Positions 49,182-58,789 of a stretch of 64,000 bases of DNA are shown here, piece by piece. The DNA comes from Thermoplasmata archaeon (GTDB lineage Archaea > Thermoplasmatota > Thermoplasmata > Lutacidiplasmatales > UBA184), in NCBI GenBank assembly GCA_022749895.1, contig JAKIWS010000006.1:1-64000 (forward strand). Direction: 5' to 3'. The notes below the pieces were generated by a model. It made no database searches. It worked only from the letters and a program-made list of their open reading frames with translations, and was not told where the DNA came from. Position 1 is the first letter of the stretch. Every line of letters starts with the position of its first letter. The translations under genes and the position numbers were made by a program.

Positions 49182-51383
49182 CTAGGGATTCGCGGGAGGA
49201 GGTGGGACCGGGGGCGACGAACCCGCTCCGTCCATGGTGGGAGGAGGCCCGACGGTCGCCGACGCGCGGGTTCCAGGTTTGCGGCGCAGGACGATCGCGA
49301 CGACCCCGACTGCGACCGCGAGCAGGACGACTCCGACCACGACGTACCCGAGCCCGCCAGAGAGGCCCAGGAACCCGGGGGTCGAGGCGGGCGCGGAAGC
49401 GACCACGACGGTGGCGTTCCCGGACGACGTGGCGCCCGTTTGGTCGGTCGCCGTGGCCTTCACGAGATAGCTCCCGGCGCTGGCGTACGCGTGCACGAGG
49501 GACGAGCTCGACGACATCGCGCCATCGCCCAGGTCCCAATGGACCGTGATCGGGCCGGTGCCCCCGGAGGTCGTGGAGGTGCCGGAGATCGACTGGCCGG
49601 GTACGGCCGTCAACGGGGTGACCACGATGCTCAGGGAGAGTCGAGCGTTCACGAGGACGTGGACCGTCGCCGAGCTGTTGGCTCCCGCCGAATCGTTCAC
49701 GAGGAGCATCGCCGAGAAGTTCGCGGTGCTGGCGAACAGGTGCGAGCTGTTCGCGGTCGGGCTCGTGGCACCGTCCCCAAACGACCAGCGGTAGACGAAC
49801 GGCGGGGTTCCGCCGCTCGCCGATCCGACGAACGAGGCGGTCTGCCCCAGGTCCAGGGTCGAGGGCGTGGCAGTGGCCCGGGCCGCGACCGGGGGGTGGA
49901 CCGTAACGGTCAACGACGTCGTCGAGGTCTGGGCGAACGAATCGACGATCGTCAGGTTGACGACATACGTTCCGGCCGTGACGTACGCGTGCTGGGGGGT
50001 CGACGTGACGCCGCTCATGCCGTCCCCGAACGTCCAGCTGAACGTGTCGGGCACGACGCCTCCCGTCGCGTTGCCCACGAACCGGACCATCTGGTTCGCG
50101 TCGGCCGGCGAGGGCGACGCTCGCGCGAGGGCGGAGATCGGTGCCGCGTACGCCCAGGTATCGTTGTAGTACCGGCCGCCGTAGGTCTCGTTCGAGCCGC
50201 TGAAGAATAGGATGAATCCGTCCGCCGCATCCCAAACCTCCCCGAAGCCGCCGCGGCCGGACGGACCCACGCTCGGGTGGAGACGGTTCCAATTCCCCCC
50301 GGCGAACGCCCAGGTGTCGTGGAGGTTGTCGGTGTTGTTCGCTCCTCCGAAGAGGACGAGATAGCCGTCGGTAGGGTCCGCGGCGAGCCCCGCAAACGAG
50401 CGGGCCGGCGCGTTCTGCGCCGGGTACAGTTGGGTCCACTCGCCTCCCGCGAACCTCCACGTGTCCCCGAGAACGAAGGTGGTGGCGTTCTCACCGCCGA
50501 ACATGACCACGTAGCCATCGACCGCGTCGTACTCGATCTCGCCAAAGTACCGCGCCGCGGGCGTGGTGGACGGGGTCAATTGCGTCCACGTGCCGCCCAC
50601 GTACTTCCACGTGTCGGCGATGAGCTGGTGCGTTCGATTGTCCCCGCCAAAAACGACCACGTAGTGGTCGGCCGCGTCGTAGACGCCTTGGGCCCCGATG
50701 CGCGGGGGAGGGGGCGACGCCGGTGCGAGCTGGGACCATTCACCCGCCGAGAACTTCCACGTGTCCCCGAGCACCACGCCGGTGGCGTTGACACCCCCGA
50801 AGAGCAACAGGTACCCGTCCGCGAGGTCATCCACGAGGACTGGCCCGCTTCGCGGGGACGGGCTCGAGGCCGGGAACAGCTCGGTCCACCGCCCCCCGGA
50901 GAACTTCCACGTGTCGGAAAACGTCGTGGCCGTGCCGATGCGTACGAACCCTCCGAAGAGCACGACGTACCCATCGGCGGCGTCGTACGTCATTCCGAAG
51001 TTGGCGCGTTTGGCGGGGAACGTCGATAGCTTGCTCGTCAGGTTCCACCAGTCGGGCCCGGCGGCGGACGGTCCCCGAAGGTGCGACCCGACCGGATCCG
51101 GCGGGGTGGAAGGGAGGGCGGGGTTCCCTCCCCGGAGGAGGGAGTCGGCGGCCGCCGTCAATTGAGTCGTGGCCGGCGCCCCAAGGGAATCGGTCGGTCG
51201 GGGCGCGGAGAGGTGGGGGGTTCCCGCCACGGCAACGAGTGGTCCTGATCCGCTGATGATGGCGGACAAGCCAACGAGACTCACCACGAGCGCGAGGGTG
51301 AGTCGGCGGGTGCGATGCTTCGCGCTCACGAGGGGGAACCCCAGCGACCCGCCAACCCCCGGGCGCACTATGAAACCTTTCAT
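49182..51383 (-). CDS. Secreted/anchored kelch-repeat plus PKD-domain surface protein
   Basis: About six kelch-like repeats (DTWKFSGGRWTELFP...GYLLLFGG), PKD repeats (FSWTFGDGMSG, YRWSFGDGATS, VHWDLGDGAMS), C-terminal TM. Confidence 0.85.
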   Translation of the reverse strand: MKGFIVRPGVGGSLGFPLVSAKHRTRRLTLALVVSLVGLSAIISGSGPLVAVAGTPHLSAPRPTDSLGAPATTQLTAAADSLLRGGNPALPSTPPDPVGSHLRGPSAAGPDWWNLTSKLSTFPAKRANFGMTYDAADGYVVLFGGFVRIGTATTFSDTWKFSGGRWTELFPASSPSPRSGPVLVDDLADGYLLLFGGVNATGVVLGDTWKFSAGEWSQLAPASPPPPRIGAQGVYDAADHYVVVFGGDNRTHQLIADTWKYVGGTWTQLTPSTTPAARYFGEIEYDAVDGYVVMFGGENATTFVLGDTWRFAGGEWTQLYPAQNAPARSFAGLAADPTDGYLVLFGGANNTDNLHDTWAFAGGNWNRLHPSVGPSGRGGFGEVWDAADGFILFFSGSNETYGGRYYNDTWAYAAPISALARASPSPADANQMVRFVGNATGGVVPDTFSWTFGDGMSGVTSTPQHAYVTAGTYVVNLTIVDSFAQTSTTSLTVTVHPPVAARATATPSTLDLGQTASFVGSASGGTPPFVYRWSFGDGATSPTANSSHLFASTANFSAMLLVNDSAGANSSATVHVLVNARLSLSIVVTPLTAVPGQSISGTSTTSGGTGPITVHWDLGDGAMSSSSSLVHAYASAGSYLVKATATDQTGATSSGNATVVVASAPASTPGFLGLSGGLGYVVVGVVLLAVAVGVVAIVLRRKPGTRASATVGPPPTMDGAGSSPPVPPPPANP

Positions 51384-51559
51384 TGCAAGGGGAGGAAGTC
51401 TCGGCGTCTCCCCCCGGCAAGTTCACAGCCAAGGCACCATCGAAGGCCCGCCGTCAACCGGACCATCTCGGGCGGGCGGCGCCTCGCGGAGAACGGCGCC
51501 AGGGCGGCTGCCGCCCCACCGGGCCAAAATGGTAAGGCGGCGCGTTCCCGTAGTACGAC

Positions 51560-52435
51560 GTGCGCCCCCACCGTCCCTCCGCGAGCTTCCCGATGCATCT
51601 CGACGCGCTCTATCGGGCGTTCCCGGTCGAGCGATCGCTCGCGATGGACCCGTTATCGTGCGTGCGACCGTTCGCGAACGACCGCCGGGCCGCGGAAGTG
51701 GCGGGCATCATGGCCGCCACGCTCGCCGTCGGGAACACTCGGGCCATCCTTCGTTCGTTCGGGACGCTGGCCGAGCAGATCGCCGGAGACTTCTCCGGGT
51801 TCGTAGACGCGGCCCGGCCGCGGCGACCGCCCGGCCCGTTGGTCGACTTCCGACACCGCTGGCTACGGGGCGACCAGCTCGAGTACCTCGGGTACCAACT
51901 CCAGCAGCTGTACCGCAGTTACGATTCCCTCGAGGAGGTTTTCCTCGAAGGGATGGCCGGCTCCGACGGATTCGCCGGGGGGATCGCGGCGCTGTCGCAG
52001 GGGCTGCGCGGCCCGGAAGCCGCTTCGGCCCCGGAACGCTACCGGTACCTGTTCCCGTCCCCCCTCGGCCCGTCGCATAGCCCGTGCAAGCGACTCGCGC
52101 TGTTCGTGCGTTGGATGGTCCGAACCGAGTATCCCGATCTCGGATTGTGGACGCGGGTCCCCACAGCGGAGCTCCGGATCCCGCTCGACCACCACGTCTT
52201 CTGGATCGCCTACAATCTGGGGCTCACGGCGCGCCGCACGCCGAGCTGGGCCGCCGTCGAGGAGATCACCGCCGCGCTGAAACGGATCGACCCGAACGAC
52301 CCGATCAAGTACGATTTCGTTCTCTGCCACACCGGGATCTCGGGCGATTGCCCGAAGCACCGGGACCTCGCGATCTGCGGCCGCTGCGCCGTCCGCCCGG
52401 ACTGTCGACTCTGGCGGGGGCGGGTCGCGGCATGA
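51560..52435 (+). CDS. TIGR02757/DUF2400 family protein
   Basis: DPLSCVRPFANDRRAAEVAGIMAATLAVGNTRAI ... PCKRLALFVRWMVR ... DPIKYDFVLCHTGISGDCPKHRDLAICGRCAVRPDC. Confidence 0.75.
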   Translation: MRPHRPSASFPMHLDALYRAFPVERSLAMDPLSCVRPFANDRRAAEVAGIMAATLAVGNTRAILRSFGTLAEQIAGDFSGFVDAARPRRPPGPLVDFRHRWLRGDQLEYLGYQLQQLYRSYDSLEEVFLEGMAGSDGFAGGIAALSQGLRGPEAASAPERYRYLFPSPLGPSHSPCKRLALFVRWMVRTEYPDLGLWTRVPTAELRIPLDHHVFWIAYNLGLTARRTPSWAAVEEITAALKRIDPNDPIKYDFVLCHTGISGDCPKHRDLAICGRCAVRPDCRLWRGRVAA

Positions 52436-52854
52436 CGGAGGCTCCCGAGCTCGGGATCGACCCGGGGCTGCTCGAGCGGTTCCGGAGCGCCGGTACCCAC
52501 ATCGCCTGGATCGAGGCCAAGGCCGCGTCCCGGGGACGGCGTCGCACCTCGGAACCGGCGTCGGGTCCGAAGGTCCGCACGGCGCGCTTGAACGACGAGA
52601 CGGCCCGCGTGGAAACGGTCGAGCGACCCCGCGGCTACCAGATCGTAACGGAGTCGGGACCGGTCGGCGCCCTCGTGGTGCTCCTCGCCTGCGCCGAGCG
52701 CGGCGTGCCCACGCGTTTGAACCCCGTGCTCGCCGGCGAACGAGCCCAGTTCCCGATGGGGGCGATCGAAGCCGAGTGGGGCGGGTCGCCGGCGGTGGGC
52801 CACGCCCTCAGCCTCGCCGACCTGGTCGGCCTCGCGCGGTACGCCCTGCCGTAG
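52432..52854 (+). CDS. Hypothetical protein, start overlapping the DUF2400 gene
   Basis: ATGA overlap; ORF MTEAPELGIDPGLLERFRSAGTHIAWIEAKAAS... Confidence 0.5.
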   Translation: MTEAPELGIDPGLLERFRSAGTHIAWIEAKAASRGRRRTSEPASGPKVRTARLNDETARVETVERPRGYQIVTESGPVGALVVLLACAERGVPTRLNPVLAGERAQFPMGAIEAEWGGSPAVGHALSLADLVGLARYALP

Positions 52855-52870
52855 CCGGCGGCCGCTGGTT

Positions 52871-55648
52871 CTACGAGCAGCCGCTCGTCGTCCCGCAGAC
52901 CGTGCACGCGTAGCAGGTACCCGAGCGGACCATGATGCCGCCGCAGACGTGGCACGACGGAGCATCCTCGGAAGCGCGCCCGGCGCTCTCGCCGAACGTG
53001 TCGAGCGGGCGGGTCTCGAACTTGACCACCGTCGCGGCCGACTTCGCAGGGGCGGCGGCGCCGTGGCCGTTGCCGTTCCCCTCGGCCGCCGGCCCCTCGA
53101 GGCCGATCGACCGCCGCTGGTCCTCCGTCAGGAACTCGACCGCGAGCCACCGGGCGACGTAGTCCGGGATCGATTTCGCAAACCGGATCTTCGGATTGTT
53201 GGTGGCGCCGGCGGGCTCGAAGCGCATGTGCGCGAGCTTCCGCACGAGGTCTTTCAGCGGCACCCCGTGCTGCAGCGCCATCGACATCGAGATCCCGAGG
53301 GAATCCATGAGCCCGTTGACCGTCGAACCTTCCTTCGTGACCCGGAAGAACATCTCCCCGGGCCGTCCGTCCGGGTAGAGACCGACCGTCACGTAGCCGT
53401 CGTGGCCGCCGACCTGGAAGTGGTGGGTGATCGCCTTCCGTTCGTCGGGGAGCTTCTCGCGCTTCGGTGCGCGGACCCCGCTCGTCGTGGTCGTCTTCCC
53501 CGCGCCGGTCTCGTACGGCTGCGACGCTTTGCAGCCGTCGCGGTACAGCGCGACCGATTTCACGCCGAGCTTCCAGGCTTCGAAGTAGATCTTCTCGATG
53601 TCCTCGACGGTCGCCTCGTGCGGAAGGTTGATCGTCTTGGAGGCGCCGCCCGAGAGGAACGGCTGCGTCGCGCCGAGCATCTTCAAGTGGCCCATCGGGG
53701 GGATCGTCCGCGAGCTCCCGCTCGGCGCGAGGGCGCAGTCGAACACCGTCAGGTGCTCCGCCTTTAGGTCCGGGGCCCCTTCGATCGTCCCCTTCTGGAC
53801 GATGTGTTCCCGGATCCGCAGAACCGCGGCCGCGTCGTAGCCGAGGGAAGCGAGGGCGTCTTCCACCGTGTGGTTGACGAGGCGCATCGTTCCGCCGCCG
53901 ACCAAGTTCTTCGTCTTGACGAGCGAGAGCTCGGGCTCGAGCCCCAACGTGTCGCAGCCCATGAGGAGCCCGATCGTCCCCGTGGGGGCGATCACCGAGA
54001 TCTGGGCGTTGCGGTAGCCCCACAGCTCGCCGGCGTGGACCGTGTCATGCCAACGGTCGACCGCCGTGGTGACCACCGAGGTGAGCCGAGCATCGTTCTT
54101 GGGGATCGCCGCCGCGGCGTCGCGGTGCTTACCCATCACGCGGAGCATCGGCGCGCGGTTCTTGTCGAACCCGGCGAACGGACCCATCCGTCGCGCGATC
54201 TCGGCCGACATGTGGTACCCTTCGGCGGAGAGGATGGCGGAGATGCCGGCGGCGAACGTCCGGCCCGCGTCGCTGTCGTAGGCGAGACCGTAGTGCATGA
54301 GCAGCGAGCCCAGGTTCGCGTACCCGAGCCCCAGCGGCCGGTAGTCGTGGGAGTTCTGCGCGATCGGGGCCGTCGGGTAGCTCGAAGCGTCGACGACGAT
54401 CTCCATCGCGAAGATCATCGTGCGGACCGCCTCCTGGAACCGCTCGACCTCGAAGGCGCCCTTCTCGTCGAGGAACTTGAGCAGGTTGATCGAGGCGAGG
54501 TTGCACGCGGAATCGTCGAGGAACAGATACTCGCTGCAGGGGTTCGACGCGTTGATCCGCCCCGTCGTCGGGCAGGTGTGCCAGTCGTTCGTGACGTCGT
54601 CGAACTGGACGCCGGGGTCCCCGCAGCGCCAGGCGGCGTGGGCGAGCCGGCGCCACAGCTCGCGCGCCTGCATGGTCGCGGCGACGGAGTGGTCGGTCCG
54701 ATTGTACGTCGACCACGCGCCGTCCCGCTCGACCGCCTCCATGAAGGAGTTCGGGACGCGGACGGAGTGGTTCGCGTTCTGGTAGGCGATCGACGCGTAG
54801 GCGCTGTCGGGGTCGGTCCCGTCGAAGTTCGGCGAGTAGCCTTCCCGGATCAGCGCGTAGGCCTTGTCCTCCTCGCGGACCTTGCACTCGATGAAGTCGA
54901 CGATGTCGGGGTGGTCGAGGTTCAGGATGACCATCTTCGCCGCGCGGCGCGTGGTGCCGCCGGACTTGATGACGCCCGCGAGCGCGTCGAAGGCGCGCAT
55001 GAAGGAGACCGGCCCGCTCGCGATCCCGCCGCCCGAGAGCTTCTCGTGGCTGCCCCGGAGCTGCGAGAGGTTGGAACCCGTGCCGCTGCCGCCCTTGAAG
55101 AGACGTCCCTCGCTCACGGCGAGGTTCAGGATGGATTCCATGTCGTCGCCGACCGACTGGATGAAGCACGCCGAGCATTGCGGCGGCTCGCGGACGCCGA
55201 CGTTGAACCAGACGGGGCTGTTGAACGCCGCCATCTGGTGGACCATCAGGTAGGCGAGGCTCTCCTCGAGCTGGGTCGACTCCTCGATGGTGTCGAGGTA
55301 GCCCAGGTCGAGTCCGCGCTGCGCGATCCAGTGGGTGACCCGACGGATCATCCCCTCGATGGAGTTCTCCTTCCGTCCCTGGATGACGCGGAAATATTTC
55401 GACGCGGCGATGTTGATCGCGTTCTCCGACCACGTCGCCGGCGCGCGCACGCCCTTGAGCTCGAAGATCGTCGCGCCGTCGGCGTTCTTGATCACCGAGT
55501 CGTGATTCTTCCACGCGACGGTGTCGAACGCCGTCGTCCCTCGCGGGACGAGCCGCGGGACCGGGATCGGTTCGCGACCGGTCCGCTCCTCGCTCCGAAC
55601 GGGGCTCGGCCCCGAGGCCGAGATTGCGCGCTTGCGGGCTACTGCCAT
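52871..55648 (-). CDS. nrdJ: Adenosylcobalamin-dependent (class II) ribonucleotide reductase
   Basis: FNSPVWFNVGVREPPQCSACFIQSVGDDMESIL, NPCSEYLFLDDSACNLASINLLKF, APTGTIGLLMGCDTLGLEPELSLV, C-terminal CHVCGGIMVRSGTCYACTVCGTTSGCS. Confidence 0.96.
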   Translation of the reverse strand: MAVARKRAISASGPSPVRSEERTGREPIPVPRLVPRGTTAFDTVAWKNHDSVIKNADGATIFELKGVRAPATWSENAINIAASKYFRVIQGRKENSIEGMIRRVTHWIAQRGLDLGYLDTIEESTQLEESLAYLMVHQMAAFNSPVWFNVGVREPPQCSACFIQSVGDDMESILNLAVSEGRLFKGGSGTGSNLSQLRGSHEKLSGGGIASGPVSFMRAFDALAGVIKSGGTTRRAAKMVILNLDHPDIVDFIECKVREEDKAYALIREGYSPNFDGTDPDSAYASIAYQNANHSVRVPNSFMEAVERDGAWSTYNRTDHSVAATMQARELWRRLAHAAWRCGDPGVQFDDVTNDWHTCPTTGRINASNPCSEYLFLDDSACNLASINLLKFLDEKGAFEVERFQEAVRTMIFAMEIVVDASSYPTAPIAQNSHDYRPLGLGYANLGSLLMHYGLAYDSDAGRTFAAGISAILSAEGYHMSAEIARRMGPFAGFDKNRAPMLRVMGKHRDAAAAIPKNDARLTSVVTTAVDRWHDTVHAGELWGYRNAQISVIAPTGTIGLLMGCDTLGLEPELSLVKTKNLVGGGTMRLVNHTVEDALASLGYDAAAVLRIREHIVQKGTIEGAPDLKAEHLTVFDCALAPSGSSRTIPPMGHLKMLGATQPFLSGGASKTINLPHEATVEDIEKIYFEAWKLGVKSVALYRDGCKASQPYETGAGKTTTTSGVRAPKREKLPDERKAITHHFQVGGHDGYVTVGLYPDGRPGEMFFRVTKEGSTVNGLMDSLGISMSMALQHGVPLKDLVRKLAHMRFEPAGATNNPKIRFAKSIPDYVARWLAVEFLTEDQRRSIGLEGPAAEGNGNGHGAAAPAKSAATVVKFETRPLDTFGESAGRASEDAPSCHVCGGIMVRSGTCYACTVCGTTSGCS

Positions 55649-55976
55649 GTTGCTTTACTCCGGAAGGTGCACCGCGCCGGGGTCGATCGCGTCGCGCACC
55701 GTCTACCTCGTCCTGAGGAGCGAGCGGCGCCTTAAGGAGCCCTCAACGGGCCACGAAACAGCGGCGGGGGGCGACCGTTTCGCGCTCGGAGTTCGCGCCC
55801 GAAAGAACGTGCGACCTGCGCTCGAACACCGTGGATGAAACCTTCCGGGTGGCGCGTAAGCGGTCTCCTCTATAAGTTGGATGGGTCGCACAGGTCGCGT
55901 TTCGAGGTAAAATTCGCGTCACCGGGGTTGGATGACGTCGGAATCGTCCGTGCGTCGCCGAGGGGCCGGCGTTGCG

Positions 55977-56126
55977 TTACGGCGGTGCGCTTCGGGGGAG
56001 GAGCCGCATCGTGCACGGCATCGTCACCCCGCAATCGCCGCAGAAAAGGCCGTCCTCGCTGACCCAGAGGAACGCTCCGCACCGGTCGCACTTGCGCGGG
56101 TCGTCGTTCGGGAACCGACAGCCCAT
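55977..56126 (-). CDS. 49-aa zinc-ribbon protein (below the ORF-track length cut-off)
   Basis: MGCRFPNDDPRKCDRCGAFLWVSEDGLFCGDCGVTMPCTMRLLPRSAPP. Confidence 0.55.
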   Translation of the reverse strand: MGCRFPNDDPRKCDRCGAFLWVSEDGLFCGDCGVTMPCTMRLLPRSAPP

Positions 56127-56266
56127 CGAGGTGCCTCCGCTTGTCTACCCTGCGCGCCGGGGTCGATCGTTCGTCGGGCCGCCGCCGCGCGAAAGAAAAG
56201 GGAGAGAGGAAACGGTTGGAACGCCTCGAAAACGAGGGGTTTCGGACCGGCGATGAGAGGACGCCG

Positions 56267-56482
56267 TTAGGCGTTCTTCATCTTCGCGCGGGCAATGTAC
56301 CCCTTCTTGTCCAAGAAGTACATGAAGCCGTCCGCGCGGTTGACCTTCTCGGTCCCGACACGGGCCTTCCGGCCGCTCTTGTTCAGCTTCGTCGGGGTCT
56401 TCCACAGGTACCCGTCCTTCCCGAGGTAGTACAGGTAGCCCTTTTCCCGCGTGATCTGCTCTTTGCCGACTCGCTCCGCCAT
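56267..56482 (-). CDS. Small archaeal protein with internal duplication (GYLYYLGKDGYLW / GFMYFLDKKGYIA)
   Basis: MAERVGKEQITREKGYLYYLGKDGYLWKTPTKLNKSGRKARVGTEKVNRADGFMYFLDKKGYIARAKMKNA. Confidence 0.75.
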   Translation of the reverse strand: MAERVGKEQITREKGYLYYLGKDGYLWKTPTKLNKSGRKARVGTEKVNRADGFMYFLDKKGYIARAKMKNA

Positions 56483-56538
56483 TCTGGGGACCTCACCGGC
56501 GAGGAGGAAACCCCTCCTATATGAACGTGAGGCTTCAT

Positions 56539-57795
56539 TCACCTCGAAGGTACGGGTTTTCCCTGACGTGAAACGAGCACCGGAACCGGGTCGACGCGGT
56601 AGCCCAGGTGTTCGACCGACGGGACGTCAAAGAGCGCGAAATCCGCGGAACGGCCGAGGGCGATCATCCCAGCGTGACCCCCTTCGCCAACGGCGTGCGC
56701 GGCGTTGACCGTCGCCGCCGTCAGCGCTTCCGCCGGGGTGAGCCGCGCGGAATAGACCGCATGCGCAAGGACGACCGGCATCGATTCGACCCACGAGTTC
56801 GGGGAACAATCGCTCCCCAGCGCGACGGCGACGCCTTCGTCGACCATCGCGCGCCCGAGGCCGGGCTTCGTGACCATCGAGGCGAACGGGGTCACCGGAA
56901 GCAGGACCGCGGTCACGCCGGCGGCGGCCAGGGCCGCCCAGTCTCGCGAACGGGACTCGAGGAGATGGTCGGCCGACGCAGCGCCGACCTCGGCGGCGAG
57001 GCGGGTGCCGCCGGAGAAGACGAACTCATCGGCGTGGATCTTCGGGCGGAGCCCGAGCGCGCTCGCAGCCCGAAGGATCTTCGCGGACTGCTCGACCGTG
57101 AAGAAACCGGGTTCACAAAAGACGTCGCAGAACCGCGCGAGATTCGCCTTCGCGACGGCCGGTAGCATCGTACGCACCACGAGATCGACGTAGGCGTCGG
57201 CGCGATCGGCGTACTCGGGAGGGATCGCGTGGGCGCCCAGGAACGTCGGCACCAGGTTGAGGCCGGTCAAGCGTTGCAGTCGGGGGATCAATCGGAGGAG
57301 GCGAAGCTCGCCGTCCGGCGTGAGCTCGTAGCCGCTCTTCACCTCGACCGTTGTCGCGCCGTGCCGAGCGAGTCCGCGGAGACGACGCGTGGCCTCGTCG
57401 AGGAGGGATTTCTCCGTCGCCGCGCGGGTGGCGCGCACCGTCGAGAACAACCCGCCGCCGTGGCGTGCGATCTCCGCGTACGTGGCCCCGCGCACCTTGA
57501 GCGTCGCCTCCGTCGGGCGGCTCCCGGCGAACAGGACGTGCGTGTGGGCGTCGACGAACCCCGGCACGACCGACCCTCCGTCAGCGTCCACCCGACGGCC
57601 GCCCGGACGGAGGCGGACCTCCCGTTCGAGCACGCGCGTCGATCCGACGAAGACGAACCGCCCCTTGTCGGCGGCGAGCGCCGCTCCGGTGAGCTGGCCC
57701 AGCTCGGTCATCGCATCGCCGACGCGCGGGATCGCGCCGTCGGCCAGCGTCGCGAGGTCGCCGATCCCGTCGACGATGAGGTCGGCCCGGATCAT
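56539..57795 (-). CDS. hutI: Imidazolonepropionase
   Basis: VVPGFVDAHTHVLFAGSRPTE, RHGATTVEVKSGYELTPDGELRLLR, KIHADEFVFSGGTRLAAEVGAASADHL, ALGSDCSPNSW. Confidence 0.93.
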   Translation of the reverse strand: MIRADLIVDGIGDLATLADGAIPRVGDAMTELGQLTGAALAADKGRFVFVGSTRVLEREVRLRPGGRRVDADGGSVVPGFVDAHTHVLFAGSRPTEATLKVRGATYAEIARHGGGLFSTVRATRAATEKSLLDEATRRLRGLARHGATTVEVKSGYELTPDGELRLLRLIPRLQRLTGLNLVPTFLGAHAIPPEYADRADAYVDLVVRTMLPAVAKANLARFCDVFCEPGFFTVEQSAKILRAASALGLRPKIHADEFVFSGGTRLAAEVGAASADHLLESRSRDWAALAAAGVTAVLLPVTPFASMVTKPGLGRAMVDEGVAVALGSDCSPNSWVESMPVVLAHAVYSARLTPAEALTAATVNAAHAVGEGGHAGMIALGRSADFALFDVPSVEHLGYRVDPVPVLVSRQGKPVPSR

Positions 57796-58709
57796 GGTTG
57801 CTTGATGAGATGGTCGAGCAGGTCGCGCGCGGCGAGCGCACCGGGGAACCGGCCCCGCGCTTCAAGCTCGAGGGACGCCGATTCCTTGTACCGGGAGGAG
57901 AAGTGGGTGAGGAACAGCGTCCCGACCTCCGCGTCCCGGGCGAGCTCCGCGGCCTGTCGCGCGGAGGAGTGGCCCCACGCGTTCGCCTCTTTTTCGAGGT
58001 CCTCCGCGGTCGTCGCTTCGTGGATGAGCACCGTCGCCCGGTGGGCGAGCTTCCGCACCTCGTCTGTCGGCGATGTATCCCCCGAGTAGACGATCGAGCG
58101 CCCCGGTCGAGGGGCGCCGATCACGTCGTCCGGATGGACGACCGTCGCGCCGACCGTCACGGATTCGCCCGCCTCCAACCGTGCGAAATCCCGTCCGTGG
58201 ATCCCGAGGGCGTGGGCTTTCGTCCCGTCGAACCGGCCGCGTTTCGCGGGCTCGTCGATGCGGTAGGCGAGCGTCGGCACCGGGTGCTCGGCCCGGGCGG
58301 TCCGGACCGTGACGCCGTCGAGCTCGACCGACTGCCCGGCTTCGAGCGGGTGGACGTGGACCGGGAATCGGAGCGTGAAGTGGCCGAGATGGAGTATTCG
58401 GTCGACCATCTCCGGGGTCTCCGGCGGACCGTAGACATCGAGCGGGTCGGTCCGGTTGTTGAGCCCCATGCTCTGGATGAGGCCGGGGAGCCCGAGAAAA
58501 TGATCCCCGTGGAAGTGGCTCAGGAAGACCCGGCGCACACGCATGAACGACACTGAGGAGTGGAACAACTGCCGCTGCGTCCCCTCCCCGCAATCGAGGA
58601 GCACGACCTCCTTGTCGGTGTCGAGGGCGATCGCGCTGGCGGAGCGCTCCTTCGTCGGCCAGCTCCCGGCCGTGCCGAGGAACGTGAGGCGCATCGGGCG
58701 GGGGGACAC
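57792..58709 (-). CDS. rnz: Ribonuclease Z
   Basis: LTFLGTAGSWPTKERSASAIAL, LLDCGEGTQRQLF, FLSHFHGDHFLGLPGLIQSMGL, YSGDTSPTDEV, HSSARQAAELA. Confidence 0.95.
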   Translation of the reverse strand: MSPRPMRLTFLGTAGSWPTKERSASAIALDTDKEVVLLDCGEGTQRQLFHSSVSFMRVRRVFLSHFHGDHFLGLPGLIQSMGLNNRTDPLDVYGPPETPEMVDRILHLGHFTLRFPVHVHPLEAGQSVELDGVTVRTARAEHPVPTLAYRIDEPAKRGRFDGTKAHALGIHGRDFARLEAGESVTVGATVVHPDDVIGAPRPGRSIVYSGDTSPTDEVRKLAHRATVLIHEATTAEDLEKEANAWGHSSARQAAELARDAEVGTLFLTHFSSRYKESASLELEARGRFPGALAARDLLDHLIKQP

Positions 58710-58789
58710 CGGGATACGTATTATCCCGCCGCCGGGGCGCGACGAGGGCTAAAGATGATATTGGGAGCTTGGCCTCCTTCGACTCACGG

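Noticed and set aside
48102-50210. 702-aa + strand ORF
   Set aside because: Antisense to polX and the kelch/PKD gene; no recognisable motifs.
53804-55735. 643-aa + strand ORF
   Set aside because: Antisense to nrdJ; shadow ORF.
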